NCBI GenBank assembly: GCA_023356515.1
Contig: JAKQYG010000028.1
Location: 1 to 17,184, forward strand
Length of the DNA stretch: 17,184 bases
Reading direction: 5' to 3'
DNA from: Trichodesmium sp. MAG_R04
GTDB lineage: Bacteria > Cyanobacteriota > Cyanobacteriia > Cyanobacteriales > Microcoleaceae
Position 1 is the first letter of the stretch. Each line of letters starts with the position of its first letter. Shown here piece after piece: positions 1 to 7,301 of the stretch. The position numbers and the translations under genes are program-made. The notes under the pieces are model-generated. The model saw nothing but the letters and a program-made list of their open reading frames with translations, was not told the DNA's origin and searched no databases.

Positions 1-336
1 GGTCAAGGTGCTGCTTATCCTTTTCAAATACCTTTACGGGCAATAATACCCCAAAAAATTGATAATTTATTAGTAACTGGAAAAGCTATTGCAACGAGCT
101 ATATTGCTGCTGCTGCCTATCGAGTTCATTCTTTTGAATGGTCTGTTGGAGCTGCTACTGGTACGACAATTGATTTTGCTTTAGAAAGAGGTATTTTTCC
201 CTATGAATTAATCGATGATATACCTTCTAGAGAAAGGGAATTAGAAATACTACAGAGTCGTTTACAGGAAAATGGAAATCCCACTGCTTTTCCTAAAACT
301 TCTATTTTTAATAATTATTGGGATGAATGGAAATAG
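1..336 (+). CDS. FAD-dependent oxidoreductase, C-terminal fragment (5' end outside window)
   Basis: An open frame runs from base 1 to a TAG at 334-336, giving 111 residues without a start, so the gene begins upstream of the window. The fragment contains a segment reading NLLVTGKAIATSYIAAAAYR followed by a VGAATGTTIDFALE stretch. This resembles the C-terminal part of the FAD_oxidored family (PF12831-type), where a Gly/Ala-rich segment closes the FAD-binding fold and an invariant-looking small-residue helix follows. The last 40 or so residues are polar and end in an aromatic-rich tail. The substrate cannot be told from this piece. It converges on the minus-strand PAS-GGDEF-EAL gene, with only 36 bases between the two stop codons, and no clear terminator hairpin is visible between them. 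I am confident it is coding and moderately confident of the family. Confidence 0.72.
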   Translation, partial: GQGAAYPFQIPLRAIIPQKIDNLLVTGKAIATSYIAAAAYRVHSFEWSVGAATGTTIDFALERGIFPYELIDDIPSRERELEILQSRLQENGNPTAFPKTSIFNNYWDEWK

Positions 337-372
337 AATTTAACCTGAATTATGGTAAAATCTAAGTTTTAA

Positions 373-3174
373 CTATTTTGAAAAATAACTATCCAATAAT
401 TCTGTTGCTTCTGTTGCATTTATAGGTTGAGAAAAGAAAAATCCTTGACCATATTCACATCCTAAATTCTTGAGTTGAATCAATTGCTCCTCAGTTTCTA
501 TCCCTTCTGCCACCACATCTAATCCGAGACTATGAGCTAATGTAACAATTGCCCGTACAATCTTATAATTTTCGCTCTTAACCCCCATATTTGTAACAAA
601 GGATTTATCAATTTTGAGAGTATCAATAGGGAAACGATGCAAATAACTTAGAGATGAATATCCTGTACCAAAATCATCAATGCTTAAGTGCATTCCCAAC
701 TCTCGCAGATTAGATAAAAGTTTACTAACAGACTGAGCATTATCCATAACCACACCTTCTGTGATTTCTATTTTTAATCCTTGAGGATCGATACCTGTCC
801 TTCGCAAAATACGTTGAATTTGTGGAATTAAGTTAGATTGGGAAAACTGTTTAGCAGAAATATTGATAGCTATATTAAGATTAATTTGAGAATAAATTCT
901 CTGCCATTCTTGCAGTTGACGACAAGCTTCCCAAAATATCCACAGACCAAGAGGAATAATTAAGCCTGTTTTTTCGGCAATGGGAATAAACTTTGCAGGA
1001 GGAACCATACTGCCTGGAGAATTTCGCCACCGCACTAAAGCCTCAAACCCTACTAATTTGTCTGTAGATAAAGATATAATTGGTTGATAGTGGAGTAAAA
1101 AAGTGTTGGAAATATGGCAGGAAAATTCTTCTAGCATCTCAACTGCTTGATGTAAGTCATGCTCTAACTGCATCATTTCTGTAATGTAACTGTGCATTGA
1201 ACTATTGAATACTAAATAACTTCCTTGGTTTTGTATTTTAGCTTGATCCATAGCAATATCAGCATCTCGGAGTATCTCCCCTGCCCATTGATAATCATTG
1301 GAACTCATGGCAACACCCATACTAGCAGTAATAAAAAGTTTATGAACATCTAATTTTATAGGTCGAGCGATGGCTATTTGGATCAGAGTTGCTAAACTGA
1401 CAGCATCTTCAAGATCAGAAACTGTCTCTAAAAGAACAACAAAGTCATCACTACCTATTCGTGCTAAGGTATCTCCTATTCGCAAACAAGCTTTCATCCG
1501 TTTAGCAACTTCAATTAAGAGTCGATCCCCAATAAAATGACCATAAGTTTCATTAATTAGCTTAAATCGATCTAAATTAATGGTAAGCACAGCAAACAAA
1601 TTAGAAGGATTCATATTTTTGTGTACCAATGCCTGTTGCAGTCTATCCATTAATAAATCTCTCTTTGGCAAATCTGTGAGACTATCATATAAAGATGTAC
1701 GCAACAGTTTCTCCTCTGCTAATTTCTTTTCTGTTACATCGTGACAGTTAATTACAATTCCCCCAACAGACTCATCATCAAGTAAATTCATTATCGTAGC
1801 CTCGAATACATACCAACTACCATTTTTGTGGCAAACTTTATATTCATCTAACCTCCGGCGTGTTTTTGGAAATTGCTTGACTCTTTCTATTACCTGTTTC
1901 ATCCACCATTGATCTGTAGGGTGAATGAACTCCAATACAGATTTGCCAATCAATTCCTCTGACGTATAACCTAAAATGCGTTGTTGGGAGGGACTAACAT
2001 ATTGATAAATACCTTTACTGTCTAAAATCTGGATAATATCTGTACTATTTTCGATTAGGGATCTGAATCTTCGTTCATTTTCTTGCAATTGTTTTTCTGC
2101 TTGCTTGCGTTCTGTAATATCGGTGCTAACAGCAACAAACCCAGTAATTTTATTTTTTGCATCTTTGATGACATCTATCCGCATCAAAATTTGAATTATC
2201 TTACCTCTACGACTTCGACAGGTAACTTCACCATTCCATCCGCTTCCACTCAACATCCTTTCAGATATTTTTTTAGCTACTTTGTTATCTACTATCAAAC
2301 TTAGTAACCCACCATTAGCATTGACTTGTGCTACATTTTGATAATCAAAAAGTTCAGTAAATGCTTTATTTTGAAAGATATACTTGCCATTAGCATCAGT
2401 CATGCTAATAGCTTCACTGCTACTTTCTATCGCTTTACCTGTTAGTGCTAGAACTGTTTTTATTTGCTTTAGTTCAGTAATATCAAGCTCAACAATAGAT
2501 GCTGCTCTGCCCTGATTATATTTTTGAGCAACTATGAGATGTTGACTTACAGATGAATTCGTTTGATGGATAGCAACAGTGGTATCACTAGCAAAAAAAT
2601 TCCTAACAAACTTGGTAAATTCTGTCTCATTTTCATTCAAAAAGCCGATGTTTTTACCAATAAAATCTTCAGGAGCCATTTTGTAGATTTCAGCTAAATG
2701 CTTGTTAACTCCTAGATAATTTAAATCTGAACTAATCCAAGAAACTAATCGCGGTATTGCTTCTAAAAGTGTTTTTAATTTCTCATCTATTTCTGTGAGA
2801 AAGGGGTCTGATGTTGGTAATTTCTTCTTGGAGTTAATAACTTGAATATCATTGAGAATTAAGAGTGCTTTTTCTTGATAAATTGGATAAATACTAGCCT
2901 TAAATTTAACCTGCTTCTTTCCTAAGTGAGAGTGGTATTTAATTTCAACTTTACGATTGGTTTTTAAACAAATTTTAATATGATTACTCAAAATATTTTT
3001 CTGAGTATTTTCAAGAAATTTATGTACCCGAACTGTCAGGAAATTCTCTTCTGAAAAAGATATTTGATTATTTACTGGAATGCTTTCTAAAAAGCATCCT
3101 GTTTTATCCAAGACCCAGATAGGACTATTTATTATAGGAAACATAGAATTTATATAAGTATAACTTTTGGACAA
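373..3174 (-). CDS. PAS-PAS-PAS-GGDEF-EAL cyclic-di-GMP signalling protein, probably a phosphodiesterase
   Basis: A 933-residue cytoplasmic protein with no membrane segment. Residues 1-115 form a weak PAS-like module. PAS domains follow at about 133-235 and 240-355, the second ending in TDITERKQAEK, and a clearer PAS/PAC at about 365-485 ends in HDVTEKK. A GGDEF domain spans about 492-660 and an EAL domain about 690-930. The GGDEF signature is degenerate: residues 574-578 read GSDDF after an Arg-Ile pair. The EAL domain keeps its expected active-site motifs: FEALVRW (710-716), KIEITE (801-806), DDFGTGYSS (833-841), KIDKSF (854-859), AEGIE (889-893) and the YGQGF segment (908-912). From family knowledge such proteins hydrolyse cyclic-di-GMP to pGpG under control of ligands or redox cofactors bound by PAS. 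I infer that the EAL half is active and that the GGDEF half is weak or regulatory. No cofactor can be assigned to the PAS domains. It is followed at its 3' end by a convergent gene. Confidence 0.93.
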   Translation of the reverse strand: MSKSYTYINSMFPIINSPIWVLDKTGCFLESIPVNNQISFSEENFLTVRVHKFLENTQKNILSNHIKICLKTNRKVEIKYHSHLGKKQVKFKASIYPIYQEKALLILNDIQVINSKKKLPTSDPFLTEIDEKLKTLLEAIPRLVSWISSDLNYLGVNKHLAEIYKMAPEDFIGKNIGFLNENETEFTKFVRNFFASDTTVAIHQTNSSVSQHLIVAQKYNQGRAASIVELDITELKQIKTVLALTGKAIESSSEAISMTDANGKYIFQNKAFTELFDYQNVAQVNANGGLLSLIVDNKVAKKISERMLSGSGWNGEVTCRSRRGKIIQILMRIDVIKDAKNKITGFVAVSTDITERKQAEKQLQENERRFRSLIENSTDIIQILDSKGIYQYVSPSQQRILGYTSEELIGKSVLEFIHPTDQWWMKQVIERVKQFPKTRRRLDEYKVCHKNGSWYVFEATIMNLLDDESVGGIVINCHDVTEKKLAEEKLLRTSLYDSLTDLPKRDLLMDRLQQALVHKNMNPSNLFAVLTINLDRFKLINETYGHFIGDRLLIEVAKRMKACLRIGDTLARIGSDDFVVLLETVSDLEDAVSLATLIQIAIARPIKLDVHKLFITASMGVAMSSNDYQWAGEILRDADIAMDQAKIQNQGSYLVFNSSMHSYITEMMQLEHDLHQAVEMLEEFSCHISNTFLLHYQPIISLSTDKLVGFEALVRWRNSPGSMVPPAKFIPIAEKTGLIIPLGLWIFWEACRQLQEWQRIYSQINLNIAINISAKQFSQSNLIPQIQRILRRTGIDPQGLKIEITEGVVMDNAQSVSKLLSNLRELGMHLSIDDFGTGYSSLSYLHRFPIDTLKIDKSFVTNMGVKSENYKIVRAIVTLAHSLGLDVVAEGIETEEQLIQLKNLGCEYGQGFFFSQPINATEATELLDSYFSK

Positions 3175-3608
3175 ATCCCTAGAATGTATTATGAGGGAAA
3201 CTAATAACTATTAAGGCTTATAACCCATATTTTGTAGCCTGAGTTGTAATGCAAATTAGTACGCAGGTTAGTAGCTTTATCCGTATTTATACTATATAGC
3301 AATCCTATTCAAATTGTAACCGATGATATAAAATTATTACTTATACCCCACATTCCGCACTTCTTAACATTAAATTGATAAGTTTTATTAATCTATCGCC
3401 CCGAATGCTATCCGTGAAAGCCTTATAGTTATGGGCATCGATTTTCACTTTTATAAAGAATTGTAACTAATTTTCTCATAAAAAATTAGTTATTAATAAA
3501 ATTTATTGATACTTAATTCTAGAATGGAGGTTTTTAGAGTTTCTCACATGTAAGATCGCTGTAAGCCTTAACTAGCAATAGTTATTGAAAGAACTTCCCA
3601 CTGTCTAG
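3175..3608. other. AT-rich intergenic region with one perfect inverted repeat
   Basis: These 434 bases contain no convincing reading frame. Two items stand out. A perfect 11-bp inverted repeat with a 7-nt loop lies at 3464-3492. A 17-base stretch at 3347-3363 recurs in inverted orientation at 16719-16735. The region should also hold the promoter of the minus-strand GGDEF-EAL gene and the 3' end of the small secreted-protein transcript, but I cannot assign either precisely. Confidence 0.6.
3464..3492. repeat. Perfect 11-bp inverted repeat (hairpin)
   Basis: TAACTAATTTT at 3464-3474 is exactly complementary to 3482-3492, leaving a 7-nt loop. It lies about 117 bases downstream of the stop codon of the minus-strand gene ending at 3609. 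Read on that strand, no uridine run follows the stem, so a classical intrinsic terminator is unlikely. It could be a 3' mRNA processing or stability structure. The stem is visible directly; the role is a guess. Confidence 0.5.
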
Positions 3609-4100
3609 TTATTTAGTAATTTTAATTATATAAGGATAATATTTATTTCTTTGGTAAGAACCGATCCAGATATCATAAGTACCTGAAAACCATTGACCTA
3701 TAATTCCTGGATTTTTTCCCTCAAAGTCATCATTACACCAACTACCTCCAGGACCTCTAATAATTAAAGTTGTATCTTCACTACTTTTAACCTCAAGTTT
3801 CAGAGATTGAAAAAAGCCATTTAAAATTAATCTATGATCTGGTTCTTTATCAATAAAACCTACGCATGGTCCTGTTATAGTGTTTTCTCTACCTGTTGTT
3901 TCTTTTGCAGATATAGGTCCTCCACTTAACCCTCTAATAATCATTCGGTTTTTAGAAGACTTGGGATACAGATTAACATCCTCAAATATAGGTTTCAATT
4001 GTAAATCTTGGGATAAAACTGGGATAATTTTCTGGATTCCTAATAATGAAAACAATACTCCTAAAAATAATATCGTTTTTTTGTGTTTATTTATATTCAT
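3609..4100 (-). CDS. Small secreted protein with pre-peptidase C-terminal (PPC)-like beta domain
   Basis: A 163-residue protein. The N-terminus has a short basic segment (NKHKK) then a hydrophobic core at about 9-29 ending near PVLSQ, a probable signal peptide with cleavage around residue 30. The mature part ends with TTLIIRGPGGSWCNDD (110-125), GTYDIWIGSY (140-149) and YPYIIKI (155-161). This pattern resembles cyanobacterial proteins related to the bacterial pre-peptidase C-terminal domain, a small beta-sandwich found on exported proteins. Cys79 and Cys122 could form a disulfide. It is exported alone, with no enzyme domain attached, and its function is unknown. It lies 109 bases downstream of gltX on the same strand, so read-through is possible, but the intervening sequence is AT-rich and may hold its own promoter. 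No strong Shine-Dalgarno sequence precedes the start. I am sure it is a real gene because of the coherent signal peptide and beta-rich pattern, less sure of the fold. Confidence 0.72.
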   Translation of the reverse strand: MNINKHKKTILFLGVLFSLLGIQKIIPVLSQDLQLKPIFEDVNLYPKSSKNRMIIRGLSGGPISAKETTGRENTITGPCVGFIDKEPDHRLILNGFFQSLKLEVKSSEDTTLIIRGPGGSWCNDDFEGKNPGIIGQWFSGTYDIWIGSYQRNKYYPYIIKITK

Positions 4101-4209
4101 TAATGATAAAGATAGAAAAGTTTCGGGAAAATGTTAACTATAAAGTTTGCTTTTTTACTTTAATAGATTTACTTTTCCCTTTTTTTTTATTAAAAGACGA
4201 AATTATTAT

Positions 4210-6366
4210 TTAAGATTTTTTGCCAAGGATTTCTACTCTTATATTTTCAATTTTATCTAATAATTTTTGCCGATTAAATTGGCTAAGCAAATAATAATAT
4301 ACAAACCAGACTACATATATTATGCCAATTAATTCAAAACTAATTGATAGTATAGGAATTTCTTTTAAAGCTTTTATGAAATTAGTAATTAATATCAAAA
4401 TCAATATTGCTAATACCAGCAAGATAAATACTTGAAGCTGACTTTTATATTCTTGATATAATTTGCTAATGTAGTCAGGAAAGTTAAAAAAAATATTGCT
4501 CAATTGTTCTTTGGTTTGATTGGGCTGTTCAATATCAATGGTTTTGTTGATTACTGTATTTACAGGTTTTTGGTCATCTAAAATAGAAGTTTCAATTTGA
4601 GTAGCTACTTTTTGTACTTTGGTTTCTGCAACAGTATTAGTTGGACTTGTTGCTTCTGAAGTTGAGATTTTGGTCTCTGTTTCTGGAGTCGCTTTTGAAG
4701 TTTTACCTGCTACATCAGTAGTTGTGGGAGTCATTGCCTCATTAGTTGAGATTTTCCTCTCTTTTTGTGCAGTCGGTTCTGTTTGTTTTTGTTCAGGTAG
4801 TTTTGTTGTCTGAGTTTCTTCTTTTGATAAAGCAGGAGATTTTAGAGCTTGTGTTTCTACCACAATATTATCTTCATCTTTATTCTTGTTAGAAGTATTT
4901 TCTGATTTCTTGGGTTCCCCAATTTCCTGACCTATAGATTTTTTGAAACGTAATATATCAAAACCTTTCTGATGCAACAGTAACCACGACTGGATTAAAT
5001 CCGGCCCTTGTATTGTGCCTGTTAAGGATGCTCTTAGCGATCGCATAACAACGCCTTTCTTCACATTAACCTTCTGAGCAACATTTTTAATAGTTCGCTG
5101 TGCATCACTCACTAGCAAAGGTGTATCAGTATCTATAATTTCTAGGATAGAATTAATAGATTGAACAGAATCTTCTTTCTCCATTTGGATTTTTGCACCA
5201 ACGTCCAGTTCAACAGTAGCCAAAAAGAATAATTTACTCATTTCCACTGCATCTGTGAGGCGAGTCAAACTTGGTCCTATTAATGCTGCTAGTTGTTCTA
5301 ACCAAGAGCGATCGCTTTCTGGATCTAATTCATATCCTGCTTTTTGCCAAATGGGAATTAATTTATCTGTCAGTTGTTCTACTGGTAAACTATGTAAATA
5401 TTGACTGCTTATCCAATCCAACTTATCCCAATCAAACTTGGCTCCTGCTTTATTCACCCTCTCAATATTAAACTTTTGTCCTGCTTCTGCTAAGGTAAAT
5501 ATTTCTTCTGTTGCATCTGGAGGCGTCCACCCAAGCAAACACATATAATTTGCCAGTGCTTCAGAAGTAAAACCCAATTCTTTAAAATCAGAAATTGAAG
5601 TTACTCCATCCCGTTTTGACAATTTTCGTCCTTCTTTATTAAGAATTAGAGGTGTATGGCCAAATTCTGGTACTTTCCCCTCTAAAGCTTCATAAAGTAA
5701 TATTTGCTTAGCTGTATTAGCAATATGGTCTTCACCCCGAATCACATGAGTAATTTCCATATCCATATCATCCACTACCACTGCCATATTGTAGAGAGGT
5801 TGTCCTACTTCAGCCCCCCCTGCAGCACGAGAAATGACCATATCTCCACCTAGATCACTTCCTTTCCAGGTTACTCTCCCCCGGACCATATCATTCCAAG
5901 TAATTATTCGCTCATCATCTATTTTAAAGCGAATTACTGCTTGCCTTCCTTCTGCTTCAAACGCTGCTTGCTGTTTAGCTGTAAGGTTCCGATGGCGGTT
6001 GTCGTAGCGAGGTGCTTCTTTTCTTGCTTTCTGAGCTTCCCGCATTTCCTCTAGTTCTGCTGTTGTACAGTAGCAGCGATAGGCTAATCCTTGGTCTAAT
6101 AAACTTTGAGTTACTTTCTGGTATAGTTCTAGACGTTGGCACTGATAGAATGGTCCTTCATCCCATTCTAATCCTAGCCAACTCAGTCCCTCCAAAATAT
6201 TATCTGTATACTCTGGACGCGACCGCTCCTGATCCGTATCTTCTATTCTTAGTATAAATTTTCCTTTCTGGTTTCGCGCAAATAACCAGTTAAATATAGC
6301 GGTTCTGGCTGTACCGATATGTAAATTGCCTGTTGGACTTGGGGCCAGACGAACTCTAACACTCAT
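4210..6366 (-). CDS. gltX: Glutamyl-tRNA synthetase with C-terminal CAAD membrane-anchor domain
   Basis: GltX charges tRNA-Glu with glutamate for translation; in cyanobacteria Glu-tRNA also feeds tetrapyrrole synthesis. The start is fixed by the canonical MSVRVRLAPSPTG opening. Class I signatures are present: HIGT at 16-19 and KLSKR at 248-252. Cys98 and Cys100 remain of the zinc site known from some GluRS. The catalytic and anticodon-binding body ends near residue 480, the usual family length, but the protein continues to 718. Residues about 482-620 are a low-complexity Thr/Glu/Lys/Pro-rich linker with an internal duplication (538-592). Residues about 622-718 match the cyanobacterial aminoacyl-tRNA synthetase appended domain (CAAD, PF14159-type): an amphipathic helix, a first membrane segment at about 645-664, a second at about 672-694, and a polar basic tail containing FNRQKL. 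CAAD is known to tether some cyanobacterial synthetases to thylakoid membranes. I infer this GluRS is membrane-associated. Confidence 0.96.
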   Translation of the reverse strand: MSVRVRLAPSPTGNLHIGTARTAIFNWLFARNQKGKFILRIEDTDQERSRPEYTDNILEGLSWLGLEWDEGPFYQCQRLELYQKVTQSLLDQGLAYRCYCTTAELEEMREAQKARKEAPRYDNRHRNLTAKQQAAFEAEGRQAVIRFKIDDERIITWNDMVRGRVTWKGSDLGGDMVISRAAGGAEVGQPLYNMAVVVDDMDMEITHVIRGEDHIANTAKQILLYEALEGKVPEFGHTPLILNKEGRKLSKRDGVTSISDFKELGFTSEALANYMCLLGWTPPDATEEIFTLAEAGQKFNIERVNKAGAKFDWDKLDWISSQYLHSLPVEQLTDKLIPIWQKAGYELDPESDRSWLEQLAALIGPSLTRLTDAVEMSKLFFLATVELDVGAKIQMEKEDSVQSINSILEIIDTDTPLLVSDAQRTIKNVAQKVNVKKGVVMRSLRASLTGTIQGPDLIQSWLLLHQKGFDILRFKKSIGQEIGEPKKSENTSNKNKDEDNIVVETQALKSPALSKEETQTTKLPEQKQTEPTAQKERKISTNEAMTPTTTDVAGKTSKATPETETKISTSEATSPTNTVAETKVQKVATQIETSILDDQKPVNTVINKTIDIEQPNQTKEQLSNIFFNFPDYISKLYQEYKSQLQVFILLVLAILILILITNFIKALKEIPILSISFELIGIIYVVWFVYYYLLSQFNRQKLLDKIENIRVEILGKKS

Positions 6367-6753
6367 ATCAATTTCTATTTTAGTTGTTTATTTTTAAATT
6401 TTCTTCTATTTAGGGCTTGCTGATAAAACCTAAAAATTTTGAAAAATAAAGGTTTTAGTGTTTTTAGAATCGAAAATAGTATCTAGTTTTCGTTCCTGAA
6501 AGCTCAAAAAGAGGGACGAATATATCCGACTATCTCCTTTATACATTCCCTATTCTTATGTAGGGAGGTTGTATATGGAAGCATTAGGTGAGCTTTTAAT
6601 GCCAGAACTGGGAAAAAACAATCCCTAACTAAACCGTATTGATAAATCAGTTGTGCAAAATTAAGTACATATACTCTTGGGGTGCTAAACACCAATTATG
6701 TATATAGACATTTATATAATCTACCAGAATCAGAATCAGTAGATAATATTTAC
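6367..6753. other. Intergenic region upstream of gltX, possibly containing degraded mobile DNA
   Basis: These 387 bases contain no gene I can support. The stretch at 6411-6429 resembles inverted-repeat ends of some cyanobacterial insertion sequences (weak recollection, no partner end found). A small inverted repeat CCCTA/TAGGG surrounds about 6549-6566. The gltX promoter should lie near 6370-6420 but has no clear consensus. The region ends with the TTAC that precedes the first IS605-like element. Confidence 0.4.
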
Positions 6754-7004
6754 CGAAAAATTGGGTTTAAAGCCTCCCCCATAAGCGGGCGACTTTTTAG
6801 TTGATTTTTTGCACAGGCGATGTTATCACGGTTTTTAGTTCACAGGAAATATATTAGTCGCGGGTGGGCATACCGAGAAAAAAAACGGACAGGTCGGCAA
6901 GTGTAAGACTACCGCCAAAGTAGCGGCAGTCCGTGAAACGTCAACCCGCATCGGAGCTAAGGCTCGGTTGTTACCCGGTGCCTTTAGGCCGGGGAGGATG
7001 TCAA
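6754..7004 (+). mobile_element. ORF-less IS200/IS605-type element, copy 1, with omegaRNA-like right end
   Basis: A 251-bp element nearly identical to the copy at 7302-7553. It is preceded by TTAC (6750-6753) and ends in TCAA (7001-7004), the same target and right-end cleavage tetranucleotides as the characterised transposon IS608. An AAAG at 6769-6772 sits three bases before the left-end hairpin, where IS608 has its AAAG left guide; here the hairpin (6776-6791) is degraded, with 4 of 6 pairs. The right half can fold into several stems: CGGAC/GTCCG (6886-6890 with 6929-6933), CTAC/GTAG (6909-6912 with 6920-6923), GAGC/GCTC (6954-6957 with 6962-6965) and a terminal hairpin CCCGG/CCGGG (6974-6978 with 6989-6993). 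There is no tnpA or tnpB reading frame, so it is non-autonomous. I infer the right half is a relic or functional omegaRNA scaffold with the guide beginning at 7005. Confidence 0.8.
6854..7004 (+). ncRNA. Putative omegaRNA (reRNA) scaffold of copy 1
   Basis: In IS200/IS605 transposons the transcript of the right end forms the guide RNA of TnpB: a structured scaffold ending exactly at the element boundary, followed by the flanking sequence as guide. This segment has that layout, with nested stems, a final strong hairpin, then a GGATGTCAA terminus. The predicted guide starts with CATATATAAG at 7005. The 5' boundary is approximate, and no promoter or transcript evidence is available. Compared with copy 2, the CGGAC/GTCCG stem is perfect here. 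Confidence 0.45.
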
Positions 7005-7044
7005 CATATATAAGTTTGCTATAAGTGTTAAGTTATCGATTTTA

Positions 7045-7118
7045 CGGGACTGACGGGGCTCGAACCCGCAACTTCTGCCGTGACAGGGCAGTGCTCTAAC
7101 CAATTGAACTACAGTCCC
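7045..7118 (-). tRNA. tRNA-Asp (GUC)
   Basis: On the minus strand the sequence folds into a full cloverleaf. The acceptor stem GGGACTG pairs with CAGTCCC, the anticodon stem CTGCC pairs with GGCAG around the loop CTGTCAC (anticodon GUC), and the T arm contains GGTTCGAGCC. The discriminator base is G (complement of 7045), as expected for tRNA-Asp. The 3' CCA is not encoded. A good sigma-70-type promoter lies just upstream at 7139-7167. It sits between two direct copies of an IS605-like element. Confidence 0.97.
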
Positions 7119-7138
7119 TCTTTTGTAGACCATGAATA

Positions 7139-7167
7139 ATTATTACTCTTTCTTTTTTATTTGTCAA
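7139..7167 (-). promoter_or_regulatory. Sigma-70-type promoter of tRNA-Asp
   Basis: On the minus strand a perfect -35 hexamer TTGACA (7162-7167) is followed after 17 bases by AATAAT (7139-7144), five of six matches to the -10 consensus. Transcription would start near 7132, about 14 bases before the tRNA 5' end. Confidence 0.75.
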
Positions 7168-7301
7168 GCATTTATCTGATTTTTGTTGGATTTTTCTATT
7201 TTTTTAAGCTACAACCCTGACCACATAAGGCTTTTAAAAGTTAATTTTTTTATTGAAGATTTAGTAGAGAAATCTTCCAATGTCCTTCTTAGATTTTTTA
7301 C

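Noticed and set aside
3880..4137. Plus-strand frame of 85 codons overlapping the small secreted-protein gene
   Set aside because: It is antisense to a gene with a clear signal peptide and beta-domain pattern; its own translation has no family features.
6504..6695. Minus-strand frame of 63 codons between gltX and the first IS605-like element
   Set aside because: No recognisable domain and no ribosome-binding site; the composition looks like chance, and the opposite strand also shows a short meaningless frame. At most it is decayed mobile DNA.
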